Source of the DNA: Hyphomonas sp.
Lineage (GTDB): Bacteria > Pseudomonadota > Alphaproteobacteria > Caulobacterales > Hyphomonadaceae
Reading direction: 5' to 3'
Length of the DNA stretch: 64,000 nt
NCBI GenBank assembly: GCA_016124495.1
Contig: WGNP01000007.1
Span: 186,001 to 250,000, forward strand
The position numbers and the translations under genes are program-made. The notes under the pieces are model-generated. The model did not search any database, was not told the DNA's origin, and worked only from the letters and a program-made list of their open reading frames with translations. Positions 8,432 through 16,685 of this stretch are shown piece after piece. Positions within the stretch are counted from its first letter, which is position 1, and every line of letters begins with the position of its first letter.

Positions 8432-9704
8432 GATTTCGCGCCGCACTCTGATGATCGGCGGCGCAGGCCTTGCGGGAGCAGCAGTTCTGATGACGAAACC
8501 CGGCGACGAGAGCGGACCGCGCGATCCCTATTTCCTGGGCCTGCAGGCCGCCCTGGACGAAGCCGGCATCGCCTCGCCGACGCTGGTGGTCGACAAGGCG
8601 CGCCTTGACGCCAATATCGACACGCTGATCAGCCATCTACCCTCCGGGATGGCCTACCGGATCGTCGCAAAATCCCTGCCTTCGCTCGACCTTATCGCCC
8701 ACATCCGCCAGCGCTCCGGATCCGACCGGCTGATGACGTTCAACCAGCCGATGCTCACGGCCTTCAGCAAGGCTATGCCGGACGCCGACCAGCTCCTCGG
8801 CAAGCCCCTGCCGGTGGCCGCCGCGCGCAATTACTTCCAGTCGCTGGCGCCAGAAGACGCTGCAGCCGCGGCGAACATCCAGTGGCTGATCGACACGCCC
8901 GAACGCCTCGGACAGTACCGGGAGCTCGCGCGGGCGGCCGGGCTGACGCTGCGCATCAATCTCGAACTCGATGTCGGCCTGCACCGGGGCGGGCTAGAGG
9001 CCGGCGACACGCTGAAAGCCATGCTGGAGACGCTGCGGGACTCGCCGGAGCTCAGTTTTTCGGGCTTCATGGGCTACGAGCCGCATCTCGCGGCGCTTCC
9101 CGAAGCGCTGGGCTGGCGCGAGCGCGCCAGGTCCGGGGCCTGGCGGCGCTATGGCGAGGCGCTGGCGCTGGCGGCTGAATTTCTGGGCGCCGAAACGGTC
9201 GCGGGCCTCGTCCGCAACGCGGCCGGCAGCCCCACCTACCGGTATTATCAGTCCACGGAAGTAGCCAACGAAATCTCGGCCGGCTCCTGCCTCGTCAAGC
9301 CGACGCATTTCGACACGCCCTTGCTGGAGCCTCACCTGCCCGCCAGCTTCATCGCGACGCCCGTCATCAAGTCCATGCCGCAAACCCGCCTTCCCGGGCT
9401 GGAGTTTGCGGCAGAGGGGCAGCGCGCCTGGGACCCGAACACCTCCCGCACGGTCTTCACCTATGGCGGCAACTGGATGGCCGATCCGGTCGACCCGCCG
9501 GGCCTTTCCTACAACAAGACCTTCGGTCGCTCGTCCAATCAGGAAATGCTCACCGGCGGACACAACCTGGCAATCGCACCGGATGAATTCGTGTTCTTCC
9601 GGCCCCACCAGAGCGAGGCCGTGTTCCTCCAGTTCGGCGACATTGCTGTCTTCGAGGACGGGCGCATTTCGCAGCGCTGGCCAGTGTTTGCTGCCTCGGC
9701 CTGA
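8424..9704 (+). CDS. DSD1/alanine-racemase-fold PLP enzyme, exported
   Basis: 426 residues. The start MVEISRRTLMIGGAGLAGAAV looks like a Tat leader (RR followed by a hydrophobic run). An alanine-racemase-type TIM barrel follows, with SPTLVVDKARLDANID and the presumed PLP lysine Lys83 in YRIVAKSLPSLD. A C-terminal D-serine-dehydratase-like domain ends with FFRPHQSEAVFLQFGDIAVF. In classical D-threonine aldolases and D-serine dehydratases this region supplies a His-x-Cys metal site; here the cysteine is absent, so metal dependence may differ. The ATG overlaps the stop of the lactone oxidase gene by 8 bases. Amino-acid lyase or racemase activity is inferred from fold only. Confidence 0.8.
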   Translation: MVEISRRTLMIGGAGLAGAAVLMTKPGDESGPRDPYFLGLQAALDEAGIASPTLVVDKARLDANIDTLISHLPSGMAYRIVAKSLPSLDLIAHIRQRSGSDRLMTFNQPMLTAFSKAMPDADQLLGKPLPVAAARNYFQSLAPEDAAAAANIQWLIDTPERLGQYRELARAAGLTLRINLELDVGLHRGGLEAGDTLKAMLETLRDSPELSFSGFMGYEPHLAALPEALGWRERARSGAWRRYGEALALAAEFLGAETVAGLVRNAAGSPTYRYYQSTEVANEISAGSCLVKPTHFDTPLLEPHLPASFIATPVIKSMPQTRLPGLEFAAEGQRAWDPNTSRTVFTYGGNWMADPVDPPGLSYNKTFGRSSNQEMLTGGHNLAIAPDEFVFFRPHQSEAVFLQFGDIAVFEDGRISQRWPVFAASA

Positions 9705-9792
9705 GGCCCGCACCACGTAGTTCTCCGGATGGCCGCCCGCCGGGGCGCCTCGCGTATGTCTCGTCCTGCGCCAGGGTCAGGAGGGCCAAAGG

Positions 9793-10935
9793 ATGGATGG
9801 CAGTTTCCGGACGGGCCGGCCAGAGCCGGCGACCGGCCAATGTGCGGACCCCACTTTCAGGCGTGATGTTGAGTCCTTTCTCGATACGGCCCTCACCGAA
9901 GAGTTGCGCGCTGCCGGCCGCGTCACCACCGGTCTCAAATCCGCAGCTGAGGCGTGTGCCGTTTGGCGGGAAAAGCTTTGCGAACGCGGATGGTTTGCGC
10001 CGACCTGGCCCATCGAGCACGGCGGCGCGGGCTGGAGCACGCAGCAGCGCCTCTATTTCGAGAATGCCTGCGCCGCAAGAGACGCGCCGATCCTGCAGTC
10101 ATCCGGCGTGCGCACCATCGGTCCACTGATCATCGCGGAGGGTTCGCCGGAACAACATGCGCGCTACCTGCCGGCTATCCTCAGCGGCGCGCATGAGTGG
10201 TGCCAGGGTTTTTCAGAACCGCAGGCCGGTTCGGACCTGTCGGCGCTGACGCTGCGCGCCGAACGCGACGGCGATGATTTCATCCTCTCCGGCAGCAAGC
10301 TGTGGACAAGCTTTGCCCGGTACGCGACCCACATGTTCCTGCTTGCGCGATGCGATCAGCAAAGCACTGGCGGCGCAGGACTGGTCTTTCTCCTGGTAGA
10401 GATGGACCGGCCCGGCATCACTGTGAAGCCGATACGCTTCATCGACGGCGACTGCGAGACCAACGAGGTGTTCTTCGACCGCGTCCGAACGCCGGTTGCG
10501 GACCGTATCGGGGATATCGGCGCGGGTTGGAAAGCGGCCAGGCGCCTGATGGCGATCGCCCGGGCCAACAACACCACCACCGGCCTCCTGCGCCGGGCGT
10601 TGCGTGCGGCGCAGCGCGGCGTGATGGCCCGGAGCGGCGAAGACGACCCGATGCGCACGAAGCTCGCATCGCTCGCGCGTCAGATCGATGAATTCGAAGC
10701 CTTCGAGATGCATGTCAGTGCGGGCAGGATTGGCGTCGCCGAAGCACCTGCAACTTCCGCCCTGAAGCTCATCGCGACGGAGCTGCATCAGACGATCACG
10801 GAAGCGGGCCTGGAAGCCGCTGCGGACAGCGACTTTGCGCAGGCGAAATATTTTGCGACACGCGCCGCGACCATCTACTCCGGCACCAGCCAGGTGCACC
10901 GGAACATTCTCGCCCAGGCAATCGGCTGTCCTTGA
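9793..10935 (+). CDS. acyl-CoA dehydrogenase family flavoenzyme
   Basis: 380 residues, normal for the family. Order of motifs: N-terminal helical domain with WREKLCERGWFAPTWPIEHGG, the middle beta domain with the flavin-contacting EWCQGFSEPQAGSDL and GSKLWTSFARYATHMFLLAR, and the C-terminal helical domain ending IYSGTSQVHRNILAQAIG, which contacts FAD. The family introduces an alpha-beta double bond into acyl-CoAs and passes electrons to ETF. The ArgTrp-rich opening and GW-APTWP motif resemble the branch of ACADs often linked to pimeloyl, steroid or aromatic acyl-CoA degradation rather than the straight-chain enzymes. No partner subunit is adjacent; downstream is non-coding debris. Confidence 0.9.
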   Translation: MDGSFRTGRPEPATGQCADPTFRRDVESFLDTALTEELRAAGRVTTGLKSAAEACAVWREKLCERGWFAPTWPIEHGGAGWSTQQRLYFENACAARDAPILQSSGVRTIGPLIIAEGSPEQHARYLPAILSGAHEWCQGFSEPQAGSDLSALTLRAERDGDDFILSGSKLWTSFARYATHMFLLARCDQQSTGGAGLVFLLVEMDRPGITVKPIRFIDGDCETNEVFFDRVRTPVADRIGDIGAGWKAARRLMAIARANNTTTGLLRRALRAAQRGVMARSGEDDPMRTKLASLARQIDEFEAFEMHVSAGRIGVAEAPATSALKLIATELHQTITEAGLEAAADSDFAQAKYFATRAATIYSGTSQVHRNILAQAIGCP

Positions 10936-11195
10936 CGTTCCGGCTGCGTCACCCGGCGCTAGAACCATCAACACGATTCCGCATTGTGGCTGGATCAACC
11001 CGGATGAATATGGCCTGCTGGCTCCGGCCCCTGCGCAGGGCGATAACAGCTTGAACCTGAGCGCAGAAAGCGGCCCGGTTGCCATTCCGGGTGCTGAGAC
11101 AATCGTGGACGGACCAGGCGGTGACGCCATCCGTAAAGAGACCTTCTTCACTACGGTTGCGGGTCAGGACGTCTTGATCAAGGCGCCAGAGCCTG

Positions 11196-11310
11196 CATCG
11201 GCATGGGCCGCATTCCGATAACGGGGATATCAACGATGATGGCGCGCTGGATGCGGCCGATTCCAGGACTTTCGCTGCAAGCATGCTTTCGAACGGCAAC
11301 CAGCCTTTTG
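11196..11310 (+). pseudogene. EF-hand-like calcium-binding scrap
   Basis: In one plus-strand frame the bases 11226-11261 read DINDDGALDAAD, a near-perfect EF-hand or dockerin-type loop (Asp1, Asn3, Asp5, Gly6, Leu8, Asp12), followed by a helix-like SRTFAASMLS. The frame is closed by a stop at 11175 just upstream and no start or full domain is present. The preceding region 10936-11195 is open in another frame but is not recognisable. It may be the tail of a decayed secreted calcium-binding protein. The evidence is a single 12-residue motif. Confidence 0.2.
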
Positions 11311-11329
11311 GAAGCCCGCGGCGATCGAA

Positions 11330-12350
11330 TCAGCCAATCCCCCGGGCCTTGACAAAATTACGGCCGGATTTGCGTCCGCCTCGCATGCAGGCGTCAGCCT
11401 GCTCGGTGACCGCGCTGGCGGTCATGCCCGGCTCGCCGCACGCAAGGCCGCAGGACGCCGTGAGCCCGCGCAGCGGCCGGTCTACGCTGGCCACGGACTG
11501 CACGCTTAGATTGCAGACATACTTGATCTTGATCAGCGGGTTGTAGGCAGCCATCAGGTCACGCTCCGGAAGAATGAAGGCAAACTGGTCTCTGGCATAG
11601 CGGGCCACCATATCACCTTCACCGAGGTTGGCTGTAAACAGTGAGGCGAAAACTCCGTGCACGGCGTCGCCAGAGGTCGGACTGTAAGCGTCCATCAGTC
11701 CACGGAATCTGTCGAGCCCGGCAAAGACCACGCTGTAGCCTTCGTTAGTTTTATCCGCGCGGCTGACCTTCTCGTCGAGCCGCTTATCAAAGCCGCACCG
11801 TTTGAATGCGCCGGAGACCGGATCGCGCAGAGCCTGCGCCTGAACTTCTTCAAGCTGCTCGTTCAGCGCACTGGTAAGGGTCTGTGATTTGGCAAGACCT
11901 TGGTTGAGATCGCGGGCCGGTCAGACATGCGCCGGTTCTCTTCGAGCAGCGCAGCGACCATAGCCGGGGGCCCCTCGTCCGAAGTTACCTCCGGAACCTT
12001 CTCGGCAAGGTGTCCAGCGAAGTCGTGAAGGCATCGTTCTGCTTGAGGCCTTTCTCGATGATCTAGAGCACCGCGCCAATCTCGTTGCCGATCGCCAGGC
12101 GAATGCCTTGCGTCGTGAAAGTCGCCGTATGCTCGACCAGGTATTCCTGAAACAGGGAATAGATGTCTTAGGGGCTCAGCGGCTCTTTGAGCTGAAGAAG
12201 GCTGTTGATCGCGGCCACCAGATCTTCATCCGAACCGGTCGGATAGGCAAACAGGACGGCGCAGGCATTCGGGTAGGGTGCCGTGTGATACTTGTTCGTC
12301 ATATTGAAGACGCAGATCGCCGCCTGGCAAACTTCCCGAAACGAGCGCTG
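11330..12350 (-). pseudogene. inactivated diguanylate cyclase (GGDEF) gene, frameshifted
   Basis: Pieces of one protein appear in different minus-strand frames. Around 12170-12350 the translation includes MTNKYHTAPYPNACAVLFAYPTG and a following EDLVAAINSLLQ, the N-terminal domain found before GGDEF domains in many alphaproteobacterial cyclases. Around 12060-12120 a broken frame reads GIRLAIGNEIGAVL. From 11731 to 11330 a GGDEF-like domain reads FAGLDRFRGLMDAYSPTSGDAV and RYARDQFAFILPE, where the catalytic GGDEF signature has become ARDQF, so even this part could not make c-di-GMP. Several frameshifts and stops separate the parts. No plus-strand gene explains the region. Confidence 0.6.
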
Positions 12351-12667
12351 ACCAGCGCTTGCGGGAGAGGTTTCCGGGGTATGGTCGAACTGGCGATTGC
12401 ATGCGTCTAACCTGAGCTGCGCGCCGGACGGCCCTGTAGCGGAATCAGGTCGCAAACTATGTTTTTCTCGCGTTAAAGGTGAAGGTATATCCAGTCTGTT
12501 CACGCGAAAGCAAATGCCCGCTGCGGGCGAAAGCGCCCCGAAATCTGCGCTCTTTCTCCTCACAAAAAGAGATGCACCACCCTTCTGCTACCACAGGCCG
12601 ATCGATTTTGAGCTCGCCCCTTTCGCGGTTTCGGCTCTCGCGGTGGCAAGCCATGAATTGCGAAAAT

Positions 12668-12705
12668 GAGAAAAAATGTGCCCCGGATTTTCTCATCCGG
12701 GGCAC
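12668..12705 (-). terminator. Rho-independent terminator for the minus-strand PepSY gene
   Basis: A perfect 10-bp hairpin, GTGCCCCGGA paired with TCCGGGGCAC around an 8-base loop, lies 13 bases beyond the stop codon of the minus-strand PepSY gene. Read on the minus strand it is followed by A and a run of six T residues. This is a textbook intrinsic terminator. Confidence 0.9.
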
Positions 12706-12717
12706 AATTCGACACGA

Positions 12718-13068
12718 TTAGTCGTCCCAGCGATCGTCGTTGTCGTCGTCGCGGCTGTCACAATCGTCGCCACGTTCGCGGCGCAGTTCCTCGCCGGAAG
12801 CCGGGTGGAAATAGATTTCCATCCATTTTCCCGACGCATCCGTACCCTTCACTTCGATCTTGCGGTCGTCATACTCGACCTCGCGCACATCGAAGCCCTG
12901 CTCGCCGAGACGGGCGCGCACTTGGCTCAGACTGGGGTCGTCGCCCACCTCGAAACGAAACGGCTCCGCCTTGGCGCTGCCGGACTGGGCAAAGCCGAAG
13001 CCTGCCCCCAGAGTGGCTGCGCCAAGAAGCGCGGCGGAAGCGGCGAGTAGTCTTTTTTTGGTGAACAT
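12718..13068 (-). CDS. periplasmic PepSY-domain protein with acidic tail
   Basis: 116 residues. A signal peptide (MFTKKRLLAASAALLGAATLGAGFGFA, cleavage near residue 28) precedes a single PepSY-type domain with the alternating pattern GFDVREVEYDDRKIEVKGTDASGKWMEIYFHPASGE. The C-terminus is strikingly acidic (about 11 Asp in the last 17 residues) and contains one cysteine, suggesting divalent-cation binding. The gene is divergent from a second PepSY gene that leads a two-component operon, with about 150 bases between the starts. Small PepSY proteins beside response-regulator/kinase pairs are known from metal- or polymyxin-responsive systems; a sensory accessory role is inferred. Confidence 0.8.
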   Translation of the reverse strand: MFTKKRLLAASAALLGAATLGAGFGFAQSGSAKAEPFRFEVGDDPSLSQVRARLGEQGFDVREVEYDDRKIEVKGTDASGKWMEIYFHPASGEELRRERGDDCDSRDDDNDDRWDD

Positions 13069-13153
13069 GTTATTGATCCTTTGCTTGCATCAGGTCCGGT
13101 TATCCGGCCCTGATTGCGCTTTTGCCTGACGCTGGCTGACAGCCACTCGCCGG

Positions 13154-13175
13154 TTTCAGTCAGCTTCCAGTCAGG
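13154..13175. promoter_or_regulatory. tandem 11-bp direct repeat, probable OmpR-family operator
   Basis: Two adjacent 11-base units, TTTCAGTCAGC then TTCCAGTCAGG, match at 9 of 11 positions and lie between the divergent PepSY genes. Tandem 11-bp direct repeats are the usual site layout for OmpR/PhoB-family response regulators, and the operon downstream encodes one. Autoregulation of both divergent units is therefore plausible, by inference. Confidence 0.5.
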
Positions 13176-13221
13176 TTGCAAAGGCGATAGGAACAGGCAT
13201 TTCCGGAGTGAAAACAAACCT

Positions 13222-13554
13222 GTGACCCGCAGCTTTTCCGTTGCAGCGATCCTTGCGCTCTGCCTGTCAGTGGGGGCCGGCACGGCGCTGGCAGATCGCG
13301 ATAGCAGCCGTGACCGGGATGATGACCACGAGCGCGTGTGGGAAACCCGCAAGCGCGGCGCGATCCTGCCGCTGGAAACCATTCTCGACGGTGTGCTGAA
13401 ATCCTACCCCGGCGAAGTGATCGAAATTGAGTTTGACGACGATGACGGCCAGCTGATCTACGAGATCAAGGTCCTCACCCGGCGAGGCATTGTGCTGGAA
13501 ATGGATGTCGATGCGGGCAACGGCAGGATTTTAGACCTTGAGGAGGACGACTGA
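13222..13554 (+). CDS. periplasmic PepSY-domain protein, first gene of two-component operon
   Basis: 110 residues from a GTG start (VTRSFSVAAILALCLSVGAG), chosen because it opens directly into a signal peptide; the frame is open 36 codons further upstream without leader-like character. A GGAGTG sequence lies about 11 bases before the GTG. The mature part starts with an Asp/Arg-rich stretch and has a PepSY-like domain: LPLETILDGVLKSYPGEVIEIEFDDDDGQLIYEIKVL and a C-terminal GRILDLEEDD. Its stop overlaps the response-regulator ATG by one base. It probably acts in the periplasm as an accessory of the neighbouring histidine kinase, possibly binding a cation through its acidic runs. Confidence 0.8.
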   Translation: MTRSFSVAAILALCLSVGAGTALADRDSSRDRDDDHERVWETRKRGAILPLETILDGVLKSYPGEVIEIEFDDDDGQLIYEIKVLTRRGIVLEMDVDAGNGRILDLEEDD

Positions 13555-14216
13555 TGCGCGTCCTGCTGGTTGAGGACGAGCCCTTCATCGCGGAAGACGT
13601 GATTACAGCTCTCAAGGAGTCCGGTTTTATCGTAGATCATGCGAAAAACGGCGAGGACGCCTGGTTCATGGGCGACACCGAACCGTATGACGCCGTGGTG
13701 CTCGATCTCGGTCTACCGCAACTCGATGGTCTTTCCGTCCTCAAACGCTGGCGCGCGGCAGGTCAGACCTTTCCCATTCTTATCCTCTCCGCCCGCGGCA
13801 GCTGGATGGAGCGCGTGGATGGCATTGAAGCGGGCGCGGATGACTACTTGCCGAAACCCTTCGAGATGGCCGAACTGATCGCCCGCATGCGGGCCCTCAT
13901 CCGTCGTTCGGCGGGTGTGGCGCAGCCGGTCGTCACGGTCGGCGACCTGATCGTCGATACGCGCCGCATGTCGATCCTGCTCGCAGGTCAGCCCATCCGC
14001 GTGACGCCGCTGGAGTTCCGGCTTGTTGACTATCTCGTGCATAACATGAACCGCGCGGTTTCAACCGGCGAACTTTCCGAACACCTGCACGGCCTTGATG
14101 GTGCGGCAGACACCAATGCCATCGAAGCTATAGTTTCGCGCCTAAGGCGCAAGCTTGGACCGGACGTGATCTCGACCCGGCGGGGCTTTGGTTACGTCAT
14201 CGAATCCGTTTCATGA
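13554..14216 (+). CDS. OmpR/PhoP-family response regulator
   Basis: 220 residues. The receiver domain (1-117) has the acidic pocket Glu7-Asp8, phospho-acceptor Asp51 in VVLDLGLP, and the switch lysine in DDYLPKPF. The C-terminal winged-helix domain (about 128-219) shows TPLEFRLVDYLVHN, VSRLRRKLG and TRRGFGYVIE. It is translationally coupled at both ends (TGATG with the PepSY gene, ATGA with the kinase gene). It should bind the tandem repeat upstream of the operon. By domain layout and neighbours it resembles PhoP- or BqsR-type regulators that respond to envelope or metal stress; the actual signal is unknown. Confidence 0.95.
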   Translation: MRVLLVEDEPFIAEDVITALKESGFIVDHAKNGEDAWFMGDTEPYDAVVLDLGLPQLDGLSVLKRWRAAGQTFPILILSARGSWMERVDGIEAGADDYLPKPFEMAELIARMRALIRRSAGVAQPVVTVGDLIVDTRRMSILLAGQPIRVTPLEFRLVDYLVHNMNRAVSTGELSEHLHGLDGAADTNAIEAIVSRLRRKLGPDVISTRRGFGYVIESVS

Positions 14217-15532
14217 AGCCGATGCGCTCGGTCCGCCTTCGTCTTCTGGCCGGCGCTGCCTGCGCGATCGCCGCAGCGCTTGCGATCAGCTGGCTTGCCC
14301 TCGTGCTTCTCTTCGAAGCGCACCTGCGCCGGAGTGTCGAGGAAGACCTCATCCGGCACGGCCAGCAGATCGTTCGTTCACTGACCGTCACGCCGGACGC
14401 TTTCACCGTCGACCCAGCTGACCCCAGCGACGTGCGCTTCGACCAGCCTGCAAGCGGCCTTTACTGGCAGGTTTCACAGGGAGACACATTGGTCCGCTCC
14501 CGGTCCCTCTGGGACGCCTCACTGCAATTGCCGGAAGGCGCCGCCGAGGAAGACTGGCCGCGCGACAGTGGCACCGGTCCGTTCGGCCAGGATGTGATCC
14601 GCGTGCACCGGCAGGTTCGGATGTCGGAATCCGAACCGCCCTTCAGCATTGTCATCGCGCTCGACCAGTCCGGCGTTGACCGGGCCCGTGAGGAATTCTC
14701 GCTCGAACTCGCCGCCTACCTGCTGCTCCTCTGGGCCGCGCTCAGCGCTGCCGCCTGGCTACAGGTTCGCATTGGCCTCGGCCCCCTGCGCGATGTCGAG
14801 ACGTCCATTGGCGAACTCGCCTCCTCCTCGGCGTCCCGGCTCGATCCGCTGAACTTTCCCACCGAAGTCGAGCCACTGGTCAACCAGATCAACGCGCTGG
14901 CCGAAGCGCGCGAAACCGACCTGCGCAAGGCACGCGACCGCGCGGCAAATCTTGCCCATGCGCTGAAGACGCCCCTTTCAGCCTTGGTTGCGCTCGCCCG
15001 CAAGGTTCGCGCGAGCGGAGACGCCGATCTCGCCGCGGGTTTCGATTCCTCCATTCGCGCCGCCACCGAGACGATCGAGCGCGAACTTGCGAGAGCGCGC
15101 ACAGCGGCCAGCCCTGAGCGCGGCCCCTGCGACGCGGAACCGGTCCTGGAACGTCTCGCCGGCGTGCTGAGACGCACGGAATCCGGCACACGGATTACGA
15201 TCGACATCGCGGCGGCTGGCGTCCGCCTTCCGGTGCATGCGGATCAGTTGGTGGAAATGGCCGGCCCGCTGATGGAAAATGCCGTGCGCTTCGCGCAGTC
15301 CCGGATCATCGTCACGGCGGCAGTGGGCGAACTGCGGGTCGAAGATGACGGCCCTGGCCTTGAAGGGCCAGACCGTGATCTCGCGCTTCTGCGCGGACGG
15401 CGCGCCGACGAGCGCCCGGGCGGCCATGGCCTGGGCCTGTCGATCGCCAGCGATCTCGCGGAAGCCACCGGCGGGCAGCTTGAACTCGGGACATCGCCTC
15501 TCGGCGGACTGCGCGCCCGCATCCGCTGGTGA
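14213..15532 (+). CDS. sensor histidine kinase
   Basis: 439 residues. Membrane helix one spans about residues 9-33, a periplasmic sensor region of about 125 residues follows, then helix two (about 165-185), a linker, and the dimerisation domain with the phosphorylated His249 in NLAHALKTPLSAL. The ATPase domain has the N box VEMAGPLMENAVRFA, the G1 box VEDDGPGL and a G2 box in RPGGHGLGLSIASDL. The HALKTPL form of the H box is typical of the PhoQ-like HPK3 group. Four bases overlap the regulator gene. With the two PepSY proteins it forms one signalling module. Confidence 0.95.
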   Translation: MKPMRSVRLRLLAGAACAIAAALAISWLALVLLFEAHLRRSVEEDLIRHGQQIVRSLTVTPDAFTVDPADPSDVRFDQPASGLYWQVSQGDTLVRSRSLWDASLQLPEGAAEEDWPRDSGTGPFGQDVIRVHRQVRMSESEPPFSIVIALDQSGVDRAREEFSLELAAYLLLLWAALSAAAWLQVRIGLGPLRDVETSIGELASSSASRLDPLNFPTEVEPLVNQINALAEARETDLRKARDRAANLAHALKTPLSALVALARKVRASGDADLAAGFDSSIRAATETIERELARARTAASPERGPCDAEPVLERLAGVLRRTESGTRITIDIAAAGVRLPVHADQLVEMAGPLMENAVRFAQSRIIVTAAVGELRVEDDGPGLEGPDRDLALLRGRRADERPGGHGLGLSIASDLAEATGGQLELGTSPLGGLRARIRW

Positions 15533-15668
15533 TTGCAGCCACCACCTTGCATTTACGCCCTTCGGCTTAACATAACCGCATGAACGCAGCGCCCGCGACC
15601 GGAACGTGCGACGCCGTCAGCGCGTTGTATTTTCTGTCTTTTCAGCGCGGACCCCGGAGGAACAGATC

Positions 15669-16685
15669 ATGTTGGCCAGCCCGAAAACACCGCGCTGGAT
15701 CAAGGCTGAACGCGAAGGCATTCATCTGCCCACGACCGACTGGTGGATCGATCCGTCCCGGCCGGCGGCGAATGCGCTCGTCACCCACGGTCATGCCGAC
15801 CATGCGCGCGGCGGCCATGGCCAGGTCTGGGCGACCGGTGCCACACGAGATATCATTGCGCTGCGCTATGGAACGCTGACGGGCGGGCGCGGTCTCGACT
15901 ATAACGAACCCCTGGACATCGGCGATTGCATCACCGCGACGTTCGTCCCGGCAGGCCATGTGCTCGGTTCTGCGCAGATCCTTCTGGAACGACACGGTGA
16001 GCGCATCATCGTGACCGGTGACTACAAGCGCCGCCCGGATCCGACCTGCGTGCCCTTCCAGCCGACGCCGTGCGACATCCTGATCACCGAAGCGACGTTC
16101 GCCCTGCCGATCTTCACGCACCCGCCGATCGAGCGGGAGATCGCACGCCTCCTGGCCGCCCGGGAGGCCAATCCGCAACGCTCCCTCCTTATCGGCGCCT
16201 ATGCGCTCGGAAAAGCGCAGCGCGTCATAGCTGAGCTTCGCCGGGCCGGGTACCACGAGACGATCTGGCTGCACGGCGCCATGGTCGCGATGTGCGAGCT
16301 GTATGAGCGCTGCGGCATCGAACTCGGGCCGCTTGCACCGGTGAGCGAGGCAAGCCGGGACGTGCTGAAAGGGCAGATTATCGTCTGTCCGCCCTCCTCC
16401 CTCAACTCGGCCTGGGCGCGCCGGCTGCCAGACCCCATCAATGCGATGGCATCCGGCTGGATGCGGGTGAGGCAGAGGGCGGTTCAGCGCAATGTGGAGT
16501 TGCCGCTGATCATTTCTGACCATTGCGACTGGAACGAGTTGACCGGCACGATCCTCGAGCTTTCGCCGGAGGAAACCTGGATCACGCATGGCCGGGAAGA
16601 TGCGCTGCTGCACTGGTGCGCGCTGCATCAGTTGCGCGCGCGCGCGCTCGACCTGGTCGGCCGCGAAGAGGACGACACCGGCTGA
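15669..16685 (+). CDS. ligase-associated DNA exonuclease (metallo-beta-lactamase/beta-CASP fold)
   Basis: 338 residues from the ATG preceded by a strong GGAGG; an upstream in-frame start would add 21 residues lacking character. The metallo-beta-lactamase signature THGHADHARGGH and later HVLGSAQILLE, VTGDYKRRPDPTC and SDHCDWNELTGTI supply the two-metal site. The family, named from its genomic pairing with an ATP-dependent ligase, belongs to the SNM1/mRNA 3'-end processing group and is thought to trim DNA ends during repair. The ligase gene starts within its stop codon, so the pair is made together. The usual third partner, an Lhr helicase, is not in the window. Confidence 0.9.
   Translation: MLASPKTPRWIKAEREGIHLPTTDWWIDPSRPAANALVTHGHADHARGGHGQVWATGATRDIIALRYGTLTGGRGLDYNEPLDIGDCITATFVPAGHVLGSAQILLERHGERIIVTGDYKRRPDPTCVPFQPTPCDILITEATFALPIFTHPPIEREIARLLAAREANPQRSLLIGAYALGKAQRVIAELRRAGYHETIWLHGAMVAMCELYERCGIELGPLAPVSEASRDVLKGQIIVCPPSSLNSAWARRLPDPINAMASGWMRVRQRAVQRNVELPLIISDHCDWNELTGTILELSPEETWITHGREDALLHWCALHQLRARALDLVGREEDDTG

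Noticed and set aside
12397-12721. Three overlapping small frames (80-90 codons) upstream of the terminator
   Set aside because: They overlap one another on both strands, have no ribosome site or motif, and two of them run through the terminator hairpin.
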